From Caulobacter sp048541825 (GTDB lineage Bacteria; Pseudomonadota; Alphaproteobacteria; Caulobacterales; Caulobacteraceae): a stretch of 64,000 nt of DNA. Position numbers and translations under genes: made by a program. The DNA lies in NCBI RefSeq assembly GCF_048541825.1, contig NZ_CP183332.1, forward strand, positions 2,790,001 to 2,854,000, read 5' to 3'. The notes beneath the pieces were generated by a model, which saw only the letters and a program-made list of their open reading frames with translations, was not told the DNA's origin and did no database searches. The first letter of the stretch is position 1; each line of letters begins with the position of its first letter. This document shows positions 19,433 to 28,499 of the stretch, one piece after another.

Positions 19433-20293
19433 TCACCGCCCTGGCGACGCAGCCCACAGCCGGCCCACCCGCTCGGCCGAAAAGCGTTCGGCCACAAAGT
19501 CATAGGTTTCCTGGTAGTGGTCCCGAATGCGGCGATGGGCGGCGTCTGGCACGCCTGCCCCAGCGGGCGAGGCGTTGACGATCTTGCTGAGTTCCGCCGG
19601 CGTCTGGGCCAGACCCAGATGGCTGCACAGCGCCCCGATCGAGACGTCTGTGAACAGCTCTTCATAGAATAAATAGAGTATATCTTCGGCTGGAAACACC
19701 CGTTCGAGTTTCAAAATGGTGTCCTGGTATCGCGTTCGCACTTCGAAGTCCCAGGAATCGTAGTGCTTGAGGACATCCTCGACCTCAGTGACGGATTTCC
19801 GGCGCTCAGCCGAGCGGGAACGCAGCATTCGAAGGTGCGAATAGATGCGACTGACCGGGTCACGCATCAGAAACACGATTTTGACGCCAAACCCCCTGAG
19901 CCGCAACTGATCCCTGACCAGGCGATAAGCCTCCTCGGGTAGGGCAGCATAGCTGGGCGTAATATCGCAGGTCACGCTGCCGTCCGGCGAACCCTGCAGA
20001 ATCCTGACAAAGTGATCGAAATAGGCATCCGGGTTGGCCACAAAATCGAGACGATCCTGAAGATATTTCCGCGTGCGTTGGGCTGCAGGATCGAGCTTAG
20101 GCCGACGGTCCAACTCGTTGATTTTGCTACGTGTGGCTGACAACAGGCCCGACATCTGGGGCAGGAACAGACAGTCAAGCACATGATACTCTTTGCCATG
20201 GCCCGTCCGCACAGCGGGATGGCCGCGAAGATAATCATAGAGCCAGGTCGTACCGCCTTTTTGACAGCCGACGCCGAGCAGGAATGTCTTCAT
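19433..20293 (-). CDS. Sulfotransferase (PAPS-dependent)
   Basis: This 286-residue protein carries the two PAPS-binding signatures: GCQKGGTTWLYDYL (5'-phosphosulfate loop) near the N-terminus and MRDPVSRIYSHLRM (3'-phosphate loop) in the middle. It would move sulfate from PAPS to a hydroxyl or amine of a small molecule or polysaccharide; the acceptor is unknown. The gene is visibly less GC-rich than its neighbours, with many A/T-ending codons, which suggests acquisition by transfer. No sulfate-activation or polysaccharide genes lie next to it. The length is normal for the family. Confidence 0.85.
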   Translation of the reverse strand: MKTFLLGVGCQKGGTTWLYDYLRGHPAVRTGHGKEYHVLDCLFLPQMSGLLSATRSKINELDRRPKLDPAAQRTRKYLQDRLDFVANPDAYFDHFVRILQGSPDGSVTCDITPSYAALPEEAYRLVRDQLRLRGFGVKIVFLMRDPVSRIYSHLRMLRSRSAERRKSVTEVEDVLKHYDSWDFEVRTRYQDTILKLERVFPAEDILYLFYEELFTDVSIGALCSHLGLAQTPAELSKIVNASPAGAGVPDAAHRRIRDHYQETYDFVAERFSAERVGRLWAASPGR

Positions 20294-20500
20294 AGATCTG
20301 TCGCCCCCGATCAGGGTTCATAGTCGACCGTCGGTTCGGCGGAAAGTTGAACTTCGTTAGAGGATTGAGCCTTCCCCGCACCGGCTAGTGGGTGTGCAGT
20401 AGCGTGTTAGCCATTTCTGCTGGCCTGAAACCACCCTGGCCTTGTAGCCAAGCTCGCGAGCGCTCAGGCGCAACAGAGCCAAGCCTGATCGGACCGCTCC

Positions 20501-21400
20501 ATGACCGCTGCGCCCCTGCCTCTGCGCCACATCCTGCTGGCCCTGGCCGTGGTGGCGGTGTGGGGCACCAATTTCGTGGTCATTCGCGTGGGGCTGGATC
20601 ACCTGCCGCCCCTGCTGTTCGCCACCCTGCGGTTCACCCTGGTGCTGCTGCCCATGGCCTTCTTCGTCAAGCGGCCGGACGTGCCGTGGCGCAACCTTGC
20701 CGCCTATGGCGTGCTGATCGGGGCCGGACAGTTCGGGATGCTGTTCCTGGCCATGAAGGGTCATATCTCGCCGGGGCTCGCCTCGCTGGTCGTGCAGACC
20801 CAGGTGTTCTTCACTATCGGCATGGCCATGAAGATCAACGGCGAGAAGGTCCAGCCGTTTCAGGTCGTGGCCCTGCTGCTGGCCGCTTCGGGCATCGTGC
20901 TGATCGCCGCCCACGGCGGCGGCTCGGCGACGCCTCTGGGCGTCGGGCTGGTGCTGCTGGCCGCCGCTGGCTGGTCAGGCGGCAATATCGTCGCCCGTCA
21001 GGCCGGCAGCGTGAACATGCTGGGCTATGTGGTCTGGGCCAGCCTGTTCTCGATCCCGCCGCTGTTTGTGATGTCGCTGTGGCTGGAAGGCTGGAGCGCC
21101 ATGGTCGCGGGTGTGCGCAATGCCGACGCTCTGACCTGGCTGGCGGTGCTGTGGCAGGCGGTGGGCAACACCATGTTCGGCTATGCCGCCTGGGGCTGGC
21201 TGCTGGCCCGCTATCCGGCCGCCACCATCTCCCCGATGGCCCTGATGATCCCGGTGTTTGGCATGGGCGCCTCCGCCCTGATGCTGGGTGAAGCCCTGCC
21301 CGCCTGGAAGCTTGGCGCCGCCGCCCTGGTGCTGACGGGGCTGGCGGTGAACATGCTGTGGCCGAAGGTGCGGGGACGGTTTGGGGTGGTGAAGGCCTAG
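20501..21400 (+). CDS. EamA/DMT-family transporter
   Basis: This 299-residue inner-membrane protein has about ten hydrophobic segments in two EamA repeats. The first starts LAVVAVWGTNFVVIRVGL, the second ILLAAAGWSGGNIVARQ, which are typical repeat openings. It ends with a basic tail. Members export amino acids, metabolites or toxic analogues; the substrate cannot be predicted here. It is probably a single-gene unit ended by a strong hairpin just after the stop. Confidence 0.87.
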   Translation: MTAAPLPLRHILLALAVVAVWGTNFVVIRVGLDHLPPLLFATLRFTLVLLPMAFFVKRPDVPWRNLAAYGVLIGAGQFGMLFLAMKGHISPGLASLVVQTQVFFTIGMAMKINGEKVQPFQVVALLLAASGIVLIAAHGGGSATPLGVGLVLLAAAGWSGGNIVARQAGSVNMLGYVVWASLFSIPPLFVMSLWLEGWSAMVAGVRNADALTWLAVLWQAVGNTMFGYAAWGWLLARYPAATISPMALMIPVFGMGASALMLGEALPAWKLGAAALVLTGLAVNMLWPKVRGRFGVVKA

Positions 21401-21401
21401 C

Positions 21402-21447
21402 AACACCTCCGCTATCCCCGGCTTCCGCCGGGGATAGCGGAGGTTGG
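21402..21447 (+). terminator. Strong hairpin after the EamA gene
   Basis: The arms CCTCCGCTATCCCCGGC and its exact complement form a 17-bp stem with a TTCC loop. There is no T-run, so it may be a palindromic repeat as much as a terminator. Confidence 0.55.
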
Positions 21448-21503
21448 GGTTGACCTCCCCCACGTCACCCGCCTGACCCTCTCCGCAAAACAGGGAGGAC
21501 GCC

Positions 21504-22655
21504 ATGGCCACGCCGTTCAAGGTCGAGTGGAGCCCGCAGGCCATCGACAAGGTCCGCGACCAGATCCGGGCCTATGAGTTCCCCGTCGCGCCCGAGGGGA
21601 CCTTCGCGGGCGGCGGCTGGAACCATGGCTGCGACGCCGACACCCTCAAGCGGCTGACCGCCTATTGGGCCGACGGGTTCGATGTGGCCAAGGCGCAGGA
21701 GACCCTCAACCGCTATCCGCAGTTCACCGCCAGGGTCGAGGACCTGGACATCCACTTCGTGCACGTGGTCGGTGAAGCCCAGGGCAAGCGGCCCCTGCTG
21801 CTGACCCACGGCTGGCCCGGAAGCCATTTCGAGTTCTGGGACGCCATCGAGCCCCTGGCCTTCCCCTCGCGGTTCGGCGGCGATCCGGCCGACGCCTTTG
21901 ATCTGGTGATCCCGTCCCTGCCGGGCTTTGGCTTTTCGGGAAAGCCCAAGGCCCCGATCGGCCAGCGGGCCACGGCAAGACTGTTCAACAGCCTGATGAC
22001 GCAAGAGCTCGGCTATGAGCGCTACCTGGCCCAGGGCGGCGACTGGGGCGGGCTGGTCACCTCATGGCTGGGGCTGGACCACGCGGCGCACGTCAAGGCC
22101 ATCCACCTGAACATGATCGGCTTTCGCCCGCACGGCGCGCCCCAGGGCGAGGCCGAGATCGCCTGGATCCAGCGCACCGCCTTCGCCATGGACATGATGG
22201 GCGCCTATCTGCGCCTGCAGGTCTCCAAGCCCCAGTCCCTGGCCTGGATGGGGGCCAATAATCCCGTCGGCCAGGCCGCCTGGATCCTGGAGCGCTTCCA
22301 CGACTGGGCCGATCTTTCCGGCAAGCCCTTCGAGACGGTGTTCAGCCCCGACAAGCTGCTGACCAACATCATGCTCTATGTGATGACCGGCAGCTTCACG
22401 ACGGCCGCCTGGTACTATCGCGGCGTCATGGAGGAAGGCGGCGTCACCCTGCCGGCCGGGACCCGATGCGAAACGCCCACCGCCTTCGCCAACTTCCCCG
22501 GCGAGGTGCTGTATCAGGCCCCGCCGCGCTCCTGGTGCGACCGGGCCTACAACATCCAGCGCTGGACCGAGATGCCGCGCGGCGGCCACTTCGCGGCGAT
22601 GGAAGAGCCTGAGCTGTTCGTCGAAGATGTACGCGCCTGGGCCCGCCAGGCCTGA
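21504..22655 (+). CDS. Epoxide hydrolase
   Basis: This is a 383-residue alpha/beta-hydrolase with the N-terminal epoxide-hydrolase (EHN) domain (residues 4-110). The active site is complete: HGWPGSHFEF oxyanion motif, nucleophile Asp180 in GGDWGG, and catalytic His362 in RGGHFAAMEEPE. It adds water to an epoxide in the cytoplasm to give a diol, via an aspartyl ester. GGGAGG precedes the ATG. It is followed closely by a GFA-family gene and L-threonine aldolase, so the three probably share a transcript. Confidence 0.92.
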   Translation: MATPFKVEWSPQAIDKVRDQIRAYEFPVAPEGTFAGGGWNHGCDADTLKRLTAYWADGFDVAKAQETLNRYPQFTARVEDLDIHFVHVVGEAQGKRPLLLTHGWPGSHFEFWDAIEPLAFPSRFGGDPADAFDLVIPSLPGFGFSGKPKAPIGQRATARLFNSLMTQELGYERYLAQGGDWGGLVTSWLGLDHAAHVKAIHLNMIGFRPHGAPQGEAEIAWIQRTAFAMDMMGAYLRLQVSKPQSLAWMGANNPVGQAAWILERFHDWADLSGKPFETVFSPDKLLTNIMLYVMTGSFTTAAWYYRGVMEEGGVTLPAGTRCETPTAFANFPGEVLYQAPPRSWCDRAYNIQRWTEMPRGGHFAAMEEPELFVEDVRAWARQA

Positions 22656-22677
22656 CCCCTGAAACCGGAGACCTCTG

Positions 22678-23085
22678 ATGACTCTCAAGACCGGCGGCTG
22701 TCTGTGCGGCGCCATTCGCTACGAGATCGACGCCGAGTTCATGGGCGTCGCCGTCTGCCACTGCAGGGACTGCCAGTACGCCTCGGGCGGCGGTCCCAAC
22801 TTCATCGCCATGGCCCCGCGCGACAGCGTGCGGTTCGTGGAGGGCGCGCCCAAACGGTATGACCGGCCGGGCGGCAGCGGCGCCAATGTCGGGCGGGTGT
22901 TCTGCCCGGACTGTGGCACGCCCCTGCTGTCGGACATCGGCGCGCCGTTCCTGGCCGTGAAACTGGGCGGGCTGGACGACTCCGCCGATCTCAAGCCTGG
23001 CGTGCGCATCTGGACCCGCTCGGCGCCGCCGTGGCATGTCATCGACCCCGCCACGCCCGGCTTTCCAGAGAGTCCGCCGTTCTGA
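22678..23085 (+). CDS. GFA/CENP-V family zinc protein
   Basis: This is a 135-residue protein of the 'glutathione-dependent formaldehyde-activating' (Gfa/CENP-V) fold. The zinc ligands are visible as CLCGAIRY, CHCRDCQY and CPDCGTPL. Members bind zinc and glutathione or other thiols, but few have a proven reaction. It starts 22 nt after the epoxide hydrolase stop, and its TGA overlaps the next ATG (TGATG at 23083-23087), which shows translational coupling to the aldolase. Confidence 0.85.
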   Translation: MTLKTGGCLCGAIRYEIDAEFMGVAVCHCRDCQYASGGGPNFIAMAPRDSVRFVEGAPKRYDRPGGSGANVGRVFCPDCGTPLLSDIGAPFLAVKLGGLDDSADLKPGVRIWTRSAPPWHVIDPATPGFPESPPF

Positions 23086-24110
23086 TGACCGCAGCCCGCT
23101 ACGACTTCGCCTCCGACAATGTCGCCGGCGCCATGCCCGAGGTGATCGAGGCGCTGGTCGCCGCCAATGCGGGCACGGCCTCGGGTTATGGAACCGACCA
23201 TGTCAGCGCCGCCGCCGCCGACCGCATCCGCGCCCTGCTGGACGCCGACGCGACGGTGCGCTTCACGGCCTCGGGCACGGCGGCCAACGCCTTCGCCCTG
23301 ACGGTCCTGGCCCAGCCGCACGAGGCGGTGCTGGCCCACGAGCATGCTCACATCTGCACCGACGAGACCGGCGCGCCCGGTTTCTTCGGCCAGGGCGTCG
23401 GCTTGATCGGCCTGGCCGGCGCCTCGGGGCGGATCGAGCTTGCGGCGCTGGAGACGGCTTTGGCGCGGCCCGAAGTGTCCTACAACCAACCGGCCGCCGC
23501 CCTGTCCCTGACCACCGCCACCGAGTACGGCACGGTCTATGACGAGGCTCATCTAGCCAGCCTGATCGCGCCGGTGAAGGCCAGGGGCTATGGCGTCCAC
23601 CTCGACGGCGCGCGGCTGGCCAATGCGGTGGCGGCGGGCTTTGACCTAAAGTCGGTGGCGAAGATGGGCGTCGACATTCTGGTGATGGGCGGCACGAAAG
23701 CCGGCTCAACCCCGACCGAGGCCGTGGTGTTCCTCAATCCCGATCACGCCCGGCGGCTGGACGCTCGCCTCAAACACGCCGGCCAGCTGGTCAGCAAGGG
23801 CCGGTTCCTGGCCGCCCCGTGGTTGGGCCTGCTGGGTGAGGCCAACGATGGCGGACCCTGGGCAGCGCGGGCGGCGCACGCCAACGCCATGGCCCTCAAG
23901 CTGGCGGCCCTGATGCCCTTCCCTGTCCGCCATCCGGTCGAGGCCAACGGCGTCTTTGTCGACATGGACGAGCCGGCTCTGGAGCGCCTGCGCGGCGAGG
24001 GCTGGTTCGTCTATCGCTTCCTGGACGGCACGGCCCGCTTCATGTGCTCCTGGGCCACGACGCCGGAGATGGTCGAGGACCTGGGCGCGGCCTTGAAGCG
24101 GATAGCCTGA
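23085..24110 (+). CDS. Low-specificity L-threonine aldolase
   Basis: This is a 341-residue PLP enzyme of fold type I that splits L-threonine to glycine and acetaldehyde (often L-allo-threonine too). The PLP lysine is Lys205 in MGGTKAGS. The substrate/PLP motifs YGTDHVSAAAADRI, SGTAANAFAL and HLDGARLANA are intact. The start at 23085 overlaps the GFA stop; frames upstream belong to the GFA gene. It is the first of several serine/threonine-degrading enzymes in the window, the others lying near 39-45 kb. Confidence 0.92.
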   Translation: MTAARYDFASDNVAGAMPEVIEALVAANAGTASGYGTDHVSAAAADRIRALLDADATVRFTASGTAANAFALTVLAQPHEAVLAHEHAHICTDETGAPGFFGQGVGLIGLAGASGRIELAALETALARPEVSYNQPAAALSLTTATEYGTVYDEAHLASLIAPVKARGYGVHLDGARLANAVAAGFDLKSVAKMGVDILVMGGTKAGSTPTEAVVFLNPDHARRLDARLKHAGQLVSKGRFLAAPWLGLLGEANDGGPWAARAAHANAMALKLAALMPFPVRHPVEANGVFVDMDEPALERLRGEGWFVYRFLDGTARFMCSWATTPEMVEDLGAALKRIA

Positions 24111-24116
24111 TCTTAG

Positions 24117-24229
24117 ATGCTCCCCGTCTGGGGGAGCTGTCGCGGAGCGACTGAGAGGGCTAATACGGCTTAAGCCGAGCTGGCCCCCTCCGGCCCTCCG
24201 GGCCACCTCCCCCAGAAGGGGAGGATCTT
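24117..24229. repeat. Intergenic inverted repeat, CTCCCC/GGGGAG family
   Basis: A CTCCCCGTCTGGGGGAG hairpin at one end and CCTCCCCCAGAAGGGGAGG at the other flank GGCCCTCCGGGCC. It resembles the element at 45081-45197 and lies between convergent genes. Confidence 0.75.
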
Positions 24230-24302
24230 CGTCGGACGCTCTGGATCGCGGCGCAGTTGGGCCAGAAAGGCGGCCAGGCGCGGAAGTCTGACCCTAGCGC
24301 GT

Positions 24303-26516
24303 CTAGGCTTTCGCCCTTCGCACGCCGCTCTTGGCGCGCGACTTCACGGCCGGAGCCTCCTTCTGAGCGAAGGTCAGCACGGCATGGCGGCCTGCCGGCA
24401 CGCGCAGATCGCGCGCCTCGACGCCCAGCATGCGCGCGATCTCGCTGGCCGGCGCGGGCCGGCTGATGAAATAGCCCTGGATCTCGGCGCAGCCCTGGTC
24501 GCGCAGGGCGTTGAGCTGTTCCACCGTCTCGACGCCCTCGGCCGTGGTCACGATGCCCAGGCTGGCGCCCAGGTCGAGCACGGCCTTGATGATGGCCATG
24601 GCGTCGCTGTCTTCCAGGATGTCGCGGACGAAGGTCTGGTCGATCTTGATCTTGTCGAACGGGAAGCTGCGCAGATAGCTGAGCGAGCTGTAGCCCGTGC
24701 CGAAGTCGTCCATCGAGATGCGCACGCCCAGGGCCTTGAGGTCGTGCAGCATGGTCATGTTGGCGGCGTTGTCCTGCAGAAGCACCGACTCGGTGATCTC
24801 CAACTCCAGCCGCTGCGCCGGCAGGCCCGACGTGGCGAGGGCCGAGACCACGGTGCTCACCAGGGCGCGGTCGCGGAACTGGGCGGGGGACAGATTGACC
24901 GCCAGCCGCACATGGTCAGGCCAGGTGGCGGCTTCGGCGCAGGCCTCGCGCAGCACCCACTCGCCCAGCTGGACGATCAGGCCGATCTCCTCGGCGATGG
25001 GAATGAAGTCGGCCGGCGAGACCATGCCGCGATCGGGATGGTTCCAGCGCAGCAGCGCCTCGCAGCCCGTCACCCGGTCATCGCCCAGATGGTACAGCGG
25101 CTGGTAATAGAGCTCGAACTCGCCGGCCACCAGGGCGCGGCGCAGGTCCAGTTCCAGGGCCCGGCGCGCCTGAAGCTGCTCGTCCATGGCCCGCTCAAAG
25201 AAGTGGAAGGCCCCGCGGCCGTCGGCCTTGGCGCGATAGAGGGCCATGTCGGCCTTCTTCAGCAGTTCGTCAGCGTCGTCACCGTCGGAGGGCGCGGCCG
25301 AGACCCCGACACTGGCCCCGATCATCACCTGATGGCCCTGCAGGTCGAACGGCGCAGCCATCGCCGCAACCACCCGCTCAGCCAGCCGGGTCGCCCCGGT
25401 CAGATCGGAGAGCCCCGTCTGGACCACGGCGAACTCATCGCCGCCCAAGCGGGCCACGGTATCGCCTTCGCGTACGCAGCCTCGCAGGCGTTCAGCGGCG
25501 ATGCGCAGCAGGGCGTCGCCCAGCGGATGGCCCAGGGTGTCATTGACGGTCTTGAAGCGGTCCAGGTCGATGAAGTGCACGGCCAGCTGGTCGCCCGTAC
25601 GGCTGCGGCGGGCCAGGGCCTCGGCCAGGTCCTTCTGGAACAGCACGCGGTTGGGCAGTTCGGTCAGGGGGTCATAGTGGGCCAGGCGGGCGATCTGGGC
25701 CTCGGCGCGCTTGCGGTCGGCGATGTCTTCGGAGACGCCAAGCAGGTATTCGGGACGGCCGTCGACGTCGTTGATGGCGATCTTCTTGGTGCGGAGAATG
25801 GCCATCGAGCCATCCTTGCGCGGCACCAGATCTTCCTCGATTACCCGCACCTCGCCTGACTCAACCACCTCGCGGTCGCGCTGGGCGTAGATGGCCGCCT
25901 GCTCGGGCGTGAAGAACTCGGCGTCGGTGCGACCGATCATTTCGGCCCGTGAAAAGCCCAGGGTCTTCTCGCCGGCCCGGTTGAGCAGCACATAGCGGTG
26001 ATCGTCGGCGCGCTTGACGAAGACCATCGAGGGCATGGCCTCGACCACGGCGGTCATGAAGGTCTGGGCGCGTTCGGCGTCGGCCTTGGCCGCAGCCAGG
26101 GCCGCCACGCCGCGACGGTTGGACTCGTTGGCGGCCTGCAGCAGGGCCAGCACCGTGCCCACGCCCAGGTAGCGGCCGCCATCAGTGACGATAAAGCCGC
26201 GCAGAAGGTCCGAGGCGCGATAGGACAGGCTGTCGCTGGTGAACTCGGCCAGGGGGGTGTCGGCGTCGACCACCAGGGGCTCGACATCCATCAGGGCCGA
26301 GATCGGGCGGTTGGCGTACAGGGCGCGGCCATATTCGGCCGCCATGCGCAGGAAGAAGGCGTTGCGCTCGACCAGGCCGATCGGGCGGTCCTCGTCATCG
26401 AGCACCGGAATGATCAGCGTGTCGGGCTCCTCGCGGAACCGCTCATAGAGCACCTTGCCCACATCGTCGCGTCGCGCCGGGGCCAGAGAAGAAACGGTAT
26501 CTCGCAACGTGAACAT
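24303..26516 (-). CDS. CBS-PAS-GGDEF-EAL cyclic-di-GMP protein
   Basis: This is a 737-residue cytoplasmic signalling protein with no membrane segment. A CBS-pair-like N-terminus (about 1-150; LIIPVLDDEDRPIGLVERNAF, GFIVTDGGRYLGVGTV) is followed by a PAS/PAC domain (about 155-275), GGDEF (residues 358-362, RLGGDEFAVV) and EAL (EALLRW, LEITES, DDFGTGYSSL). Both catalytic motifs look intact, so it could make or hydrolyse c-di-GMP, or use GGDEF as a GTP sensor for the phosphodiesterase. The CBS pair suggests control by an adenine nucleotide. The C-terminus is Lys/Arg-rich. GGAGG lies about 7 nt before the ATG. Confidence 0.92.
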   Translation of the reverse strand: MFTLRDTVSSLAPARRDDVGKVLYERFREEPDTLIIPVLDDEDRPIGLVERNAFFLRMAAEYGRALYANRPISALMDVEPLVVDADTPLAEFTSDSLSYRASDLLRGFIVTDGGRYLGVGTVLALLQAANESNRRGVAALAAAKADAERAQTFMTAVVEAMPSMVFVKRADDHRYVLLNRAGEKTLGFSRAEMIGRTDAEFFTPEQAAIYAQRDREVVESGEVRVIEEDLVPRKDGSMAILRTKKIAINDVDGRPEYLLGVSEDIADRKRAEAQIARLAHYDPLTELPNRVLFQKDLAEALARRSRTGDQLAVHFIDLDRFKTVNDTLGHPLGDALLRIAAERLRGCVREGDTVARLGGDEFAVVQTGLSDLTGATRLAERVVAAMAAPFDLQGHQVMIGASVGVSAAPSDGDDADELLKKADMALYRAKADGRGAFHFFERAMDEQLQARRALELDLRRALVAGEFELYYQPLYHLGDDRVTGCEALLRWNHPDRGMVSPADFIPIAEEIGLIVQLGEWVLREACAEAATWPDHVRLAVNLSPAQFRDRALVSTVVSALATSGLPAQRLELEITESVLLQDNAANMTMLHDLKALGVRISMDDFGTGYSSLSYLRSFPFDKIKIDQTFVRDILEDSDAMAIIKAVLDLGASLGIVTTAEGVETVEQLNALRDQGCAEIQGYFISRPAPASEIARMLGVEARDLRVPAGRHAVLTFAQKEAPAVKSRAKSGVRRAKA

Positions 26517-26636
26517 GATTACGCCTCCACTGGAGTCGTAGGAACCATGGCCGCGCTAACGGCGCCCTAATTTGGGTACTTTAGGGCCGGGTTTCGCGAA
26601 AACTTCATGCCGCTGTCACAGTGTTTTCGGCTGCGT

Positions 26637-27287
26637 TTACCGTGACTTGTCCGCCGACCCCGTATCCATGAAGTCCCGCGCCGCGAAGCCTGTCGGCGCG
26701 GCGACCTCGACCACCGCCTCGGGACGATCGTCGAACTCCAGCCGCAGGGCCCGGCTCATCACGGCGTGCATCTCGTAGAGGCAGGTGATGTAGGTCAGCT
26801 CCAGGATCTGCTCGTCGTCCAGGAAGGTCTTCAGCGCTTCGAACACGCCGTCGGCCACGCGCCCGCCGTCCAGCACCAGGGCGTCGGCATAGGCCAGCAC
26901 CGCGCGCTCCCGGGCGTCGAACACGTCCGAGACCTGCCAGGCCGGCACGGCGGCGATCTTGTCGTCACTGACCCCCAGTCCCCGTAGCGACTTGCAGTGC
27001 TGGGAGAACACGAACTGGCTGCCCCGCGTCCAGCCGGCCCGCGTCTGGGCCAGTTCGCGCAGCACCGGATCGATCCTGCGAGCCGGATCGCGATACAGGC
27101 CAAAGCCGCGCGCCGCGTGCAGCAGCACATCGGGGCTGGCCGCGAACACCGTCCACCAGTCGCCGCGCGTGCCCGTGGCGGTGCCGGGCTCGCTCACCGG
27201 ATCGCGGGCGCCAAACAGCTGGTCGTACAGGGCCAGGACCCTGGGATCGGTCACCTCGGCGCGGGGAACCTCGCGCAGGCGCGGCAT
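26637..27287 (-). CDS. Carboxymuconolactone-decarboxylase-family protein
   Basis: This is a 216-residue all-helical protein of the CMD/AhpD-like superfamily. The core is RGSQFVFSQHCKSLRGLGVSDDKI followed by ARERAVLAYADALVLDG. The CxxC pair of AhpD peroxidases is absent, so it is closer to the decarboxylase-like branch. ATG at 27287 has GGAGG 7 nt upstream. It starts 1 nt after the stop of a VOC-family gene, so the two are an operon. A joint role in breaking down an aromatic or lactone compound is plausible but not shown. Confidence 0.82.
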   Translation of the reverse strand: MPRLREVPRAEVTDPRVLALYDQLFGARDPVSEPGTATGTRGDWWTVFAASPDVLLHAARGFGLYRDPARRIDPVLRELAQTRAGWTRGSQFVFSQHCKSLRGLGVSDDKIAAVPAWQVSDVFDARERAVLAYADALVLDGGRVADGVFEALKTFLDDEQILELTYITCLYEMHAVMSRALRLEFDDRPEAVVEVAAPTGFAARDFMDTGSADKSR

Positions 27288-27288
27288 C

Positions 27289-27819
27289 TCAGACCTCCGC
27301 CGGAACGCGGACCGAGCCGGGCTCGTGGCGCACATCGGCGGGCGTGAACGGCCGGGTGAAGGCGGCCAGCTCCATCATGATGCCGTTGGGGTCGGTGAAA
27401 TAGACCGAGCGCACAAAGACGCCGTCGTGGTTCTTTCGCGCCACGCCCATCTCGCTGTCGTCGTGATTGACCACCATCGGGAAGGTCTCGACCCCGGCGT
27501 CGACCAGGCGCTGGCGCCAGGTCTCGAGCTCGTCTTCCGGCACGTTGAAGGCGATGTGGTTCATCGAGCCGACGGCGGTGCGGCTCTCAAGCGGAAACGC
27601 CTTCACCGACGCGATCCCCGGCGCGGCCGGCGGACCGTCGGCCCACCAGAAGAAGGCCAGGCTGGAGCCGCCGCCACAGTCGAAGAAGAAGTGCTGGCCG
27701 CCGTCCGGCAGCTGCACGGTCTTGATCAGGGGCATGCCCAGGACCTGGGTGTAGAACCGGGTGGTCTCCGCCATGTCGCGGCAGACCAGGGCCAGATGGT
27801 TGACGCCGGCAATGCTCAT
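27289..27819 (-). CDS. VOC (glyoxalase/extradiol-dioxygenase-fold) protein
   Basis: This 176-residue protein has two vicinal-oxygen-chelate modules. Metal ligands appear as NHLALV (first His), MNHIAFNVP (second His) and IMMELAAF (Glu). It ends in a short tail. The family includes glyoxalases, extradiol dioxygenases and resistance proteins; the specific reaction is not clear. GGGAGGAG precedes the ATG. It is the first gene of a two-gene operon with the CMD-family protein. Confidence 0.85.
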   Translation of the reverse strand: MSIAGVNHLALVCRDMAETTRFYTQVLGMPLIKTVQLPDGGQHFFFDCGGGSSLAFFWWADGPPAAPGIASVKAFPLESRTAVGSMNHIAFNVPEDELETWRQRLVDAGVETFPMVVNHDDSEMGVARKNHDGVFVRSVYFTDPNGIMMELAAFTRPFTPADVRHEPGSVRVPAEV

Positions 27820-27921
27820 CGTGAGCGCTCCTCCCGCGCGCCGGTCCCATGGCCGCCGCGTCTGTCCAGGAAGGTTAGATCAAGTTGGGCGCGCGGGGCA
27901 GCTTTCCGTTGGGGCAGGTCC

Positions 27922-28284
27922 TCAGGCCTCGTCGCGGCCCTTGCCATCGCCGATCATCACCTGGCCCGCCCAGCTGACCACGCCGACGATGATCGAGCCC
28001 AGCACCCCGGCCACCAGGCCATTGACCACCAGCCCGTCCAGCAGCCAGGCGACCAGGCCCAGCATGGCGGCGTTGACCACAAACAGGAACAGGCCAAGGC
28101 TGAGGATGGTGATCGGGAAGGTCAGCAGCACCACCACCGGCTTGACCACCGCATTGACCAGCCCCAGCAGCAGGCCGGCCAGGATCAGGGTCGGCCAGCC
28201 GTCGGACGAGATGCCGCCCAGCAGGCGATCGGCCAGCCACAGGCCCAGGGCGGCGAACAGCACTCGAAAGACAAAACGGACCAT
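27922..28284 (-). CDS. Small four-helix membrane protein ('phage holin family 4')
   Basis: This is a 120-residue inner-membrane protein with four hydrophobic spans (residues about 4-22, 33-52, 57-78, 85-108) and a charged C-terminus. It matches the widespread family named after phage holins, whose chromosomal members are not known to lyse cells. No phage gene is near, so a prophage origin is unlikely. It diverges from rpoH. Confidence 0.8.
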   Translation of the reverse strand: MVRFVFRVLFAALGLWLADRLLGGISSDGWPTLILAGLLLGLVNAVVKPVVVLLTFPITILSLGLFLFVVNAAMLGLVAWLLDGLVVNGLVAGVLGSIIVGVVSWAGQVMIGDGKGRDEA

Positions 28285-28412
28285 CGCGACTCTGCCCTTC
28301 CCAAAGGTTTTTCGAGGCTTAGGATCGCCGCGATGATCGCTGGGTACAAGGGGCCCGCGCCTTCCCGCAATACCCGAGCCCAGCGCTCGGACATTACAAA
28401 TGCGTTACCGGG

Positions 28413-28441
28413 CTTAACTTGGCCGCAACCGCTCCCTATCT
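28413..28441 (+). promoter_or_regulatory. Candidate sigma-32 promoter of rpoH
   Basis: CTTAACTTGG (28413-28422) and CCCTATCT (28434-28441) are spaced 11 nt apart. They resemble the Caulobacter heat-shock promoter (CTTGAA-like, then CCCATnT-like). rpoH of C. crescentus is known to be autoregulated from a sigma-32 promoter. It lies 58 nt before the ATG. Confidence 0.6.
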
Positions 28442-28499
28442 CACCTGTTGTGAGGGGATCAGGCGGGCGACCCGCCGGCCCAAGGGGATAGTAATTCGT

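Noticed and set aside
27922..28284. Prophage remnant suggested by a holin-family protein
   Set aside because: The family is common on chromosomes, and no other phage gene, att site or composition shift is seen.
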